This document shows, in pieces, positions 5,788 through 10,149 of a stretch of DNA of 10,149 bases. Every line of letters begins with the position of its first letter. The first letter of the stretch is position 1. Below the pieces are notes generated by a model. The model saw only the letters and a program-made list of their open reading frames with translations. It was not told the DNA's origin and searched no databases. The translations under genes were made by a program, and so were the position numbers. The stretch comes from Candidatus Terrybacteria bacterium RIFCSPLOWO2_01_FULL_58_14 (GTDB lineage: Bacteria > Patescibacteriota > Minisyncoccia > Terrybacterales > 2-01-FULL-58-14), in the NCBI GenBank assembly GCA_001824745.1, contig MHSZ01000029.1:3056-13204 (forward strand), written 5' to 3'.

Positions 5788-6860
5788 GCGAACCGTTCGG
5801 ACACGAGAAGTGGAACGCCGCGATGCTCGAGCGCGGCGCTTCGTTTCTCCAGTCCTTCGAATGGGGCGAGTTTCAGGAGCGATACGGCAGGCACGTTTCT
5901 CGCATCGCGGCCGGCGGGCTTTCGGGACAAGTCATCGAACATGCGCTCCCGTTGGGGCTGCGGTATTTTTATGTCCCTCGCGGGCCGATAGGGGAGTGGA
6001 ACAAAGAAGCTTTCGAGAGATGGCACGAAGCGGCGAAGCGGTTTGCGCGAAAGCGAGGGGCGGCATTCCTCCGCATCGACCCGCCCCTCCAAATTCCAGA
6101 CCTGCCCCGCACCGAACAAAAGGTTCTGGTGCGGGGTTCCCAATTCCAAATTCCGGGCCTCCGCGATACGGGCCGTTCGCTCCAGCCCAGAAGGAATCTC
6201 GTGTTGGACCTTCCTTCTTCTCCGGACGCGCTTCTTTCCGCGATGCACGAGAAAACGAGGTACAATATTCGGCTCGCGGAGCGACACGGGGTCGAATCTC
6301 GGATCTCGAACCTCGAATCTCGAAAAAACGACACTACGACATTCATCGACCTTCTTTCGGAGACCGCAGAGCGGCAGGGGATTCGGTTGCATCCGGAACG
6401 GTACTACGAAACGATGCTCGACACCATTCCCGATCTCCCAATCCCCAATCCCCAACCTGCCCCGTACCCCCCGCCGTTGCGGGGTGGTTCGGGGTCCCCA
6501 ATCCCCATTTCGCGTCTCACCAAGCGCCTCTATCTTGCTTCCTATCAAGGAAACCCCCTCGCCACGGCCCTTGTGCTGTATTTTGGAAAGCGCGCCACCT
6601 ATCTGCACGGCGGCACCTCGTCCGAGCATAAGAACACCATGGCGCCGTACGCGCTGCATTGGCGGATTATTCGGGATGCGCGAGAAGCGGGATGTGCAGA
6701 ATACGATTTCGGGGGTGTCGATGAGAAACAATGGGAAGGCATCACGCGGTTCAAACGCGGCTTCGGAGGCCGCGTCGAAGAGTATGCGAATGCGCACGAC
6801 TTTATCTTCGATCCCATACGCTACGGCCTCTATCGGTTCGGAAAGATCATTCTTCGTTGA
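5784..6860 (+). CDS. FemAB/FemX-type peptidoglycan bridge aminoacyltransferase
   Basis: Enzymes of this family use aminoacyl-tRNA to add residues to the lipid II stem peptide; they act in the cytoplasm and have two GNAT-like domains. The 358-residue product shows the expected blocks. These are FLQSFEWGEFQERYG (21-35), YFYVPRGPIGEWN (61-73), AAFLRIDPPL (93-102), LQPRRNLVLDL (133-143), MHEKTRYNIRLAERHGV (154-170), FIDLLSETAERQGIRLHPERYY (187-208), LYLASYQGNPLATALVLYFG (249-268), ATYLHGGTSSEHKNTMAPYALHW (271-293) and EYDFGGV. The last block is GITRFKRGFGG, followed by IFDPIRYGLYRF. Three stretches do not belong to the family pattern (about 103-125, 171-183 and 214-243). Each coincides with a simple-sequence insertion at a loop between conserved blocks. 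The amino acid added and the substrate cannot be told from sequence. ATGA overlap with ruvA indicates coupling, an unusual pairing of repair and wall genes. Confidence 0.88.
   Translation: MSEPFGHEKWNAAMLERGASFLQSFEWGEFQERYGRHVSRIAAGGLSGQVIEHALPLGLRYFYVPRGPIGEWNKEAFERWHEAAKRFARKRGAAFLRIDPPLQIPDLPRTEQKVLVRGSQFQIPGLRDTGRSLQPRRNLVLDLPSSPDALLSAMHEKTRYNIRLAERHGVESRISNLESRKNDTTTFIDLLSETAERQGIRLHPERYYETMLDTIPDLPIPNPQPAPYPPPLRGGSGSPIPISRLTKRLYLASYQGNPLATALVLYFGKRATYLHGGTSSEHKNTMAPYALHWRIIRDAREAGCAEYDFGGVDEKQWEGITRFKRGFGGRVEEYANAHDFIFDPIRYGLYRFGKIILR
6089..6154 (+). repeat. Palindromic insertion 1 in femAB (copy A of a repeat family)
   Basis: CCCCGCACCGAAC (6105-6117) pairs with GTTCTGGTGCGGGG (6123-6136) with a single-base bulge around an AAAAG loop. 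The hairpin is flanked by the 9-bp direct repeat CCAAATTCC (6089-6097 and 6146-6154). It encodes residues about 102-124 (QIPDLPRTEQKVLVRGSQFQIP), lying between the family blocks FLRIDPPL and LQPRRNLVLDL. It shares ACCTGCCCCG (6100-6109) and a 20-bp right segment with insertion 3. Confidence 0.8.
6293..6322 (+). repeat. Direct-repeat insertion 2 in femAB
   Basis: CGAATCTCG occurs perfectly at 6293-6301 and 6314-6322, 21 bp (7 codons) apart, with the related words GATCTCGAA and CCTCGAA between. It encodes ESRISNLESR (171-180), lying just after the conserved RYNIRLAERHGV block and before FIDLLSETAER. It has no inverted arm. The simple composition (TCTCGAA words) sets it apart from the surrounding coding sequence. 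Confidence 0.65.
6433..6512 (+). repeat. Palindromic insertion 3 in femAB (copy B of a repeat family)
   Basis: ATCCCCA words flank an imperfect stem: CCCCGTACCCCCCG (6460-6473) pairs with CGGGGTGGTTCGGGG (6480-6494) with one mismatch and one gap around a CCGTTG loop. The segment at 6486-6505 matches insertion 1 (6128-6147) at 17 of 20 positions, and ACCTGCCCCG (6455-6464) is identical to 6100-6109. It encodes a Pro/Gly-rich stretch (about residues 217-243, such as LPIPNPQPAPYPPPLRGG) where the family normally has a short loop. It is read in a different frame from copy A. Confidence 0.8.
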
Positions 6861-6863
6861 AGT

Positions 6864-6892
6864 AAAAAAGATACCCCGCATTATGCGGGGTA
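6864..6892 (-). terminator. Intrinsic terminator of the 140-aa protein gene
   Basis: CCCCGCA (6874-6880) and TGCGGGG (6884-6890) pair perfectly, extendable by two A/T pairs, around a 3-nt loop. That loop is the TAA stop codon of the minus-strand gene (6881-6883). On the minus strand the stem is followed by TATCTTTTTT. The plus strand lacks a U-run, so it is less likely to serve femAB, whose stop lies 13 bp before the stem. Confidence 0.75.
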
Positions 6893-7303
6893 GTAGTGGA
6901 AGTGTTCGTCGCAGAAGCAGACGATTGTTTCGTCGTCGGGGTTGACCGTGCACTCCCTGCGGTTGAGTTTCGCGCGGATGGTCGTGTCGGCCGCATCGTT
7001 GAACGATGCGAGGATATTCTGAAGTTCGGAAAGGTCGGTCGTATGGGGGCCGGCGAGGAGTCCGCCTTCGAGGAGGGCGCGGGCCTGTTCGGCCATTGCC
7101 TGAAGGGCCTCGGCGATGCTCTCGGGGCAGCTGCAGCCCATGAGACGTGCGAGGAACGCAGCTTCTTCTTTGATGATGAGCGTCAGGTCGTCCCAGGACG
7201 ATGGGGGACTGAGTTCTTCGAGGCGTCCGATTTGCGCGGCGAGTTCGTTTACCGGAAGCTCTTCCGCGCGCTGCTCGAGTTCTTCCATCGTGAGGGTTCG
7301 CAA
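6881..7303 (-). CDS. Unrecognised 140-aa acidic Cys/His protein
   Basis: I do not recognise this family. A perfect AAGGAGGA (7318-7311) lies 7 nt upstream of TTG at 7303, giving 140 residues; the in-frame ATG at 7288 is 22 nt from it and less likely. The first two thirds are acidic and helical (for example MEELEQRAEELPVNELAAQIG, LIIKEEAAFLARLM, ESIAEALQAMAEQARALLEG). Cysteines occur as C57-S-C59, C118 and C129-F-C131, followed by H134 and H136 in CDEHFHYY; these could form a metal site or disulfides, but no known signature is matched. There is no signal peptide or membrane segment. It is divergent from the Mur ligase gene with 48 bp between starts and convergent with femAB, and ends in its own terminator, so it is probably monocistronic. 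Its strong SD suggests efficient translation. Confidence 0.65.
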   Translation of the reverse strand: MRTLTMEELEQRAEELPVNELAAQIGRLEELSPPSSWDDLTLIIKEEAAFLARLMGCSCPESIAEALQAMAEQARALLEGGLLAGPHTTDLSELQNILASFNDAADTTIRAKLNRRECTVNPDDETIVCFCDEHFHYYPA

Positions 7304-7310
7304 TGGAAAC

Positions 7311-7318
7311 TCCTCCTT
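7311..7318 (-). promoter_or_regulatory. Strong Shine-Dalgarno that selects the TTG start at 7303
   Basis: Reading leftwards the sequence is AAGGAGGA, followed by 7 nt and TTG. This is the second small gene in the window in which a near-perfect SD points to TTG rather than a nearby ATG. Confidence 0.7.
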
Positions 7319-7351
7319 GTGATTGTGCGAGAACTTCCGCCACCCTAGCAT

Positions 7352-8662
7352 ATGGCTATGGGCTTCGCTAGGCGCCTGATCCCCAGAGCGGTGGTTTCTT
7401 GGTACCACCTTGTGTGGGCTTTTATCGCTGCGGCTCGTTATGGCTTCCCCGCGCGGAAGCTCATCGTTATCGGCGTGACCGGAACGAACGGAAAGTCGTC
7501 CACGGTTTACCTTCTTGCACGAATACTTGAGGAGGGAGGGGTAAGGGTTGCAGCGGCCTCGTCGATTGAGTTTCAGGTGGGGGAGCGGAAATGGACGAAC
7601 GCCTTCAAGATGACCATGCCCGGCCGCGGCTTCCTCCAGAAACTCCTCGCCGATGCCGTCCGGACGGGATGCACGCACGCAGTGCTTGAGGTTACCTCCG
7701 AGGGCATCCTCCAACACCGTCATCGTTTCATCGACTTCCGCGCTGCGGTGTTCCTCAACCTCTCACCCGAACACATTGAGCGGCACGGTTCCTATGATGC
7801 GTATCGGTCGGCGAAGGGGGAACTCTTCCGCGCTTTGAGATCAACAGTCAACAACCGACACCCTACAACAATCGTCGTGAACGCGGCGGATAAGGAGGCC
7901 GGGTATTTTCTTCGATTTCCCGCTGGGCGCTACGTGGGGTTTCGCTTGGAGGGCAGAGGGGCGGTTGCGGCAGTGCCAAAGAATGGCGTGGAGGTCATTG
8001 CCCGTAATACTTCTGCTACGGCTGAGGGTATACGTTTTTCTCTTGGCGATACCGTTTGTGCTTCTCCGCTTCGCGGAGCTTTCCACATTGAAAATGCGCT
8101 CGCCGCCGTTGCTACCGCCATGACCCTCGGCGTGCCGCTCTCGACATGTGCGGCAGCGCTGCGACGAATCCGCAACATTCCCGGAAGATTCGAAGAGATC
8201 TCGAGCGAAAACGGGCCGGCGATCGTGGTGGATTACGCGCATACTCCCGAAGCGCTTCGCAGCGTCTATGCTGCATCGAAACAACACTGGTCCCATCTTG
8301 TATGCGTGCTGGGGGCAACAGGCGGCGGGCGAGACAAATGGAAACGGGCCGCACTTGGGAAACTTGCGGCAGAGCACTGCGATTCCATCGTGGTCGCGGA
8401 TGAGGACCCCTATGACGAGGATCCCGCCGCGATTCGCCGCGGCGTCATGGACGGAGCGATCGCAGCGAGCGGGGAGTCGCGCCTCGAAGAGATTCCCGAT
8501 CGCCGGCTCGCGATTCGACGGGCGCTTGCGAAAGCCGCTCCTGGCGGTGCGGTGGTGATTACCGGCAAGGGATCGGAGCCGTGGATGGTCATTGCGAAGG
8601 GAAAGAAGATTCCTTGGGACGATAGACAAATCGCACGAGAGGAACTCGCACGACTCGAATAA
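7352..8662 (+). CDS. MurE-like Mur ligase (UDP-N-acetylmuramyl peptide synthetase), short form
   Basis: Mur ligases use ATP to join an amino acid to the UDP-MurNAc peptide in cytoplasmic peptidoglycan precursor synthesis. Central-domain motifs are GTNGKSS (44-50, ATP loop), VLEVTSEGILQHRHRFIDF (111-129, like MurE EVSSHAL.QHR), FLNLSPEHIERHGSYDAYRSAKGELF (134-159; Lys155 is the expected carbamylated lysine) and HIENALAAVATA (245-256). C-terminal-domain motifs are IPGRFE (276-281), DYAHTPEAL (294-302), GATGGGRDKWKR (321-332) and ITGKGSEPWM (403-412). At 436 residues it is shorter than typical MurE (about 490-500). The usual N-terminal UDP-binding domain is replaced by about 35 residues with a hydrophobic amphipathic stretch (VVSWYHLVWAFIAAARYGFP). 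The DNPR substrate-selecting motif of DAP-adding MurE is replaced by ADEDPYDEDP (349-358), so the amino acid added is uncertain. No SD is visible. A short simple-sequence insertion lies at residues 163-173. Confidence 0.85.
   Translation: MAMGFARRLIPRAVVSWYHLVWAFIAAARYGFPARKLIVIGVTGTNGKSSTVYLLARILEEGGVRVAAASSIEFQVGERKWTNAFKMTMPGRGFLQKLLADAVRTGCTHAVLEVTSEGILQHRHRFIDFRAAVFLNLSPEHIERHGSYDAYRSAKGELFRALRSTVNNRHPTTIVVNAADKEAGYFLRFPAGRYVGFRLEGRGAVAAVPKNGVEVIARNTSATAEGIRFSLGDTVCASPLRGAFHIENALAAVATAMTLGVPLSTCAAALRRIRNIPGRFEEISSENGPAIVVDYAHTPEALRSVYAASKQHWSHLVCVLGATGGGRDKWKRAALGKLAAEHCDSIVVADEDPYDEDPAAIRRGVMDGAIAASGESRLEEIPDRRLAIRRALAKAAPGGAVVITGKGSEPWMVIAKGKKIPWDDRQIAREELARLE
7841..7870 (+). repeat. 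Short CAAC-type simple-sequence insertion in the Mur ligase gene
   Basis: A G-poor CAACAGTCAACAACCGACA stretch followed by CCCTACAACA encodes STVNNRHPTT, between KGELFRAL and the strand IVVNAADKEAGYF, where related ligases have a short turn. ACAACCGAC (7851-7859) is identical to 3890-3898 in the uvrB element. The evidence is word sharing and position only. Confidence 0.4.
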
Positions 8663-8686
8663 AAAAGCCCCCGCGAAAGCGGGGGC
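8661..8686 (-). terminator. Intrinsic terminator between convergent Mur ligase and PQ-loop genes
   Basis: GCCCCCGC (8667-8674) pairs with GCGGGGGC (8679-8686) around a stable GAAA tetraloop. On the minus strand it is followed by six T (8666-8661), making a strong terminator for the PQ-loop gene, whose stop is 5 bp upstream of the stem. The A-run overlaps the Mur ligase stop codon. On the plus strand there is no U-run, so it may only weakly end the Mur ligase transcript. Confidence 0.85.
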
Positions 8687-8691
8687 ACGTG

Positions 8692-9303
8692 TTACGGCGA
8701 GCGTTTTCGGTAACGTACGATCATGAAAAGAATAGGCAGCGTGCCGATGAAGGTGAGGCCGTTGCCGAGGATGATCGTGATGTCGCCCACGAGCACCCCG
8801 AGCATTGTGTAGCCCGCGAGGCCCACGGCGAGGGACGCGAAGGCAACGAGGGAGAGGCCGGTGGGGTCTTTGGATCGGAATAAGGAGGCGTTCTGGATGG
8901 GATAGAATGCCAGGACGCCTGCGAGGCCAATCCAACCCGCCGCTGTCTCAAGCACCGCTCCTCCCAAAAGTAGGAGCCAGGCGAATGCCACGAAGGCCGT
9001 TCCGAGCACGAGGAGTCCCCGCGATCGTTCTCGCGCCGTGAGGGTCTTGGAACGCAGCAGGATAATGGCGAGAATGGGCAGCGCGAACCCGAGGTTGATG
9101 GCATTGCCCACGATCAAGCCGAGGAGACCAAGCTGAATCCCGAGCGTGAGATACCCCGCGACGCCCACGGTGATGAATGCGAACGCGAGGAACGAAAGGC
9201 CGACGGGGTTGCGGGTGAAAAAGAGCCGCCAGTTCTGGAGTGGATAAAATCCGCTCACGCCGACAGTGCCAAGCCACTGGGCCAGCATGACGAGATCGAG
9301 CAT
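8692..9303 (-). CDS. Seven-TM duplicated PQ-loop / SWEET-like membrane protein
   Basis: The 203-residue protein has seven predicted membrane segments by eye: about 5-22, 36-56, 60-83, 97-117, 121-141, 150-170 and 174-197. Residues 10-82 and 124-196 align without gaps with about 34 of 73 identities: both have FYP(L/I)QN, LF, P-x-GLS, AF, VG-x-AGY, LG and GN, ending in LPIL. The FYPxQ motif resembles the PQ motif of PQ-loop/SemiSWEET proteins. The layout is two three-helix bundles joined by one extra helix, the 3+1+3 plan of eukaryotic SWEET sugar transporters; bacterial SemiSWEETs are usually single three-helix units of about 90 residues. It probably transports a small molecule (sugar or other) across the cytoplasmic membrane, but the substrate is unknown. 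AGAGGTG lies 5 nt before the ATG. It is convergent with the Mur ligase and divergent from the oxidoreductase gene. Confidence 0.8.
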   Translation of the reverse strand: MLDLVMLAQWLGTVGVSGFYPLQNWRLFFTRNPVGLSFLAFAFITVGVAGYLTLGIQLGLLGLIVGNAINLGFALPILAIILLRSKTLTARERSRGLLVLGTAFVAFAWLLLLGGAVLETAAGWIGLAGVLAFYPIQNASLFRSKDPTGLSLVAFASLAVGLAGYTMLGVLVGDITIILGNGLTFIGTLPILFMIVRYRKRSP

Positions 9304-9344
9304 TGCAGCACCTCTTTTACAAAGAGCAGGCGTCTTGGCGCAAT

Positions 9345-9373
9345 GGTATATCGTATGTGTCGCGCGTCAAGAA
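9345..9373 (-). promoter_or_regulatory. Possible promoter of the PQ-loop gene
   Basis: Reading leftwards, TTCTTG (9373-9368) and TATACC (9350-9345) are separated by 17 bp. A better -35, TTGACG (9370-9365), overlaps it but would have a 14-bp spacer. The leader would be about 35 nt. Confidence 0.35.
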
Positions 9374-9385
9374 CACATTGACGCG
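9363..9385. promoter_or_regulatory. 8-bp inverted repeat in the divergent promoter region
   Basis: CGCGTCAA (9363-9370) and TTGACGCG (9378-9385) are perfect inverted copies separated by 7 bp. They contain the outward-facing TTGACG -35 boxes of the two divergent genes. They could be simply the paired -35 elements or an operator for a dimeric regulator acting on both genes. Confidence 0.45.
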
Positions 9386-9406
9386 TGCGCTGCCGCGGGG
9401 TATTCC
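9378..9406 (+). promoter_or_regulatory. Promoter for the 2-oxoacid oxidoreductase gene
   Basis: TTGACG (9378-9383) and TATTCC (9401-9406) are separated by exactly 17 bp. Transcription starting near 9413 would give a leader of about 33 nt holding the AGAGGAG Shine-Dalgarno sequence (9432-9438). Confidence 0.45.
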
Positions 9407-9445
9407 GGGGGTGGATGTTCTTTGTGAACAGAGAGGAGCGAGGCG

Positions 9446-10149
9446 ATGCGCGAACCACTCATGGTATGCGTGGCCGGGCGCGCCGGCGACGGTTCGTATT
9501 CCACCGCAAGCGTCTTCGCCAAGACCCTGCAGCGGCTGGGGTACTACGTGCACGAGCAGCGCGATGTACTCTCCAATATTAAGGGAAAGCCCTCGGCATT
9601 CCTGATCGTGGTCGGTCCTCGGCAGGTCTTTGGTGTTCGTGATGCGACGGATATCCTCATCGCGTTTGACGGCGAATCGTTCCGCGAGCACATCGGCGAC
9701 GTCCGTGCAGGAGGCACCGTCATTGTCGATTGTTCGCAGCACAACCCTTCGCCGAGAGGCCAGCCGATTCATCTCACCGCCGACGAAGGGCAGGATCTCC
9801 GTACGCGCAGGATCACGCTCTTTTCATTGCCGATGGCGGAAATGGCGCGCGAAATCGTGCGCGATCCCATCATGCGCAACATGATCGGACTGGGCGTTTT
9901 GGCCTCGGCAATGGGTGTGCCGCGCCGCGCAGTAGCTGATTTCATCGAGAAGCAGTTCGGCCAAAAGAAACGCGGAGCGGAGATCGTGCTGCAGAACCTT
10001 CAGTGTTTCGATGCCGGACAGCGCTTCGCGCGCGAGCACGATGCGAAAGCGGCCCAGCAGTTTCGGGCTCGGCACAATCCCGGACGGCTCTACCTTTTGG
10101 GCGACGAAGCGATCGCACTCGGGGCGCTCGCAGGCGGGTGCCGGTTCTT
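9446..10149 (+). CDS. korA: 2-oxoacid:ferredoxin oxidoreductase alpha subunit with N-terminal gamma domain, 3' truncated
   Basis: The frame is open from ATG 9446 to the window end (234 full codons). AGAGGAG lies 7 nt before the start. The N-terminal gamma domain begins LMVCVAGRAGDGSYSTASVFAKTLQRLGYYVHEQRD; the glycine-rich GRAGDGS (11-17) corresponds to the G-x-G/A-G-x-G segment of this family. It is followed by SNIKGKPSAFLIVVG, in the place of the usual S-x-I-R-G-G segment, then ATDILIAFDGESFREH and AGGTVIVD. The link to the alpha (pyrimidine-binding) domain shows as YLLGDEAIALGALAGGCRF near the window end, matching the G-N-x-A-x-A-x-G-A-hydrophobic-A-A-G-C pattern. Such gamma-alpha fusions work with a beta subunit (KorB) that holds thiamine diphosphate and oxidise pyruvate, 2-oxoglutarate or similar acids with ferredoxin reduction; korB is expected just downstream. 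The exact oxoacid is not decided, so the symbol is provisional. Confidence 0.8.
   Translation, partial: MREPLMVCVAGRAGDGSYSTASVFAKTLQRLGYYVHEQRDVLSNIKGKPSAFLIVVGPRQVFGVRDATDILIAFDGESFREHIGDVRAGGTVIVDCSQHNPSPRGQPIHLTADEGQDLRTRRITLFSLPMAEMAREIVRDPIMRNMIGLGVLASAMGVPRRAVADFIEKQFGQKKRGAEIVLQNLQCFDAGQRFAREHDAKAAQQFRARHNPGRLYLLGDEAIALGALAGGCRF

Noticed and set aside
6293..6505. CRISPR-like short repeats
   Set aside because: Repeats are short, irregular, differ in type, and lie inside an intact femAB frame; no regular spacers and no cas genes.
5601..7343. 580-codon open frame on the minus strand across ruvA, femAB and the 140-aa gene
   Set aside because: It is antisense to conserved RuvA and FemAB proteins, Arg/Pro-rich and without motifs; a high-G+C shadow frame.
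8689..9104. Open frames on either strand within the PQ-loop gene
   Set aside because: The minus-strand frame ending at 8692 has clear duplicated membrane repeats; alternatives are hydrophilic Arg/Ser/Pro-rich shadows.

Overview
The window is a dense, roughly 58-60% G+C (estimated by eye) bacterial segment with eleven protein genes, no RNA genes and no gene-free stretch longer than about 100 bp. Gene content points to a Candidate Phyla Radiation (Patescibacteria, probably Parcubacteria-like) genome. The pointers are a short Mur ligase without the usual MurE N-terminal domain, a FemAB-type peptidoglycan-bridge enzyme, a YerB/DUF3048 protein, a short TruB, many genes without a Shine-Dalgarno sequence, and low-complexity insertions inside core genes. 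This placement is an inference; no 16S rRNA gene is present.

Layout from left to right. (1) 1-681(+): 3' part of a DUF3048/YerB-like gene. (2) 781-1755(+): holA, DNA polymerase III delta. (3) 1821-2093(+): small zinc-ribbon protein with its own promoter and terminator. (4) 5181-2155(-): uvrB-truB-rpsT, a compact operon with an ATGA overlap between uvrB and truB and a 10-bp gap before rpsT. (5) 5203-6860(+): ruvA-femAB, also joined by an ATGA overlap and divergent from uvrB with only 21 bp between start codons. (6) 7303-6881(-): unrecognised 140-aa acidic Cys/His protein. (7) 7352-8662(+): MurE-like ligase. (8) 9303-8692(-): 7-TM duplicated PQ-loop/SWEET-like membrane protein. (9) 9446-end(+): 5' part of a 2-oxoacid:ferredoxin oxidoreductase alpha subunit with fused gamma domain, divergent from (8) across an 8-bp inverted repeat.

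Functionally, uvrB, ruvA and holA serve DNA repair and replication, truB and rpsT serve translation, and femAB and the Mur ligase serve cell-wall peptide assembly.

The most interesting signal is a set of short, simple-sequence, often palindromic DNA insertions lying in frame inside conserved genes. There is one in uvrB (78-bp hairpin), three in femAB (two are recognisably copies of one family, read in different frames), one in truB and probably one in the Mur ligase. A related element forms the 3' end and stop codon of the DUF3048 gene. They resemble in concept the Rickettsia palindromic elements but look unrelated in sequence. Other notable points are a 3+1+3 TM SWEET-like internal duplication in a bacterium, a strong intrinsic terminator encoded antisense inside rpsT, and two small genes whose strong SD sequences select TTG starts.
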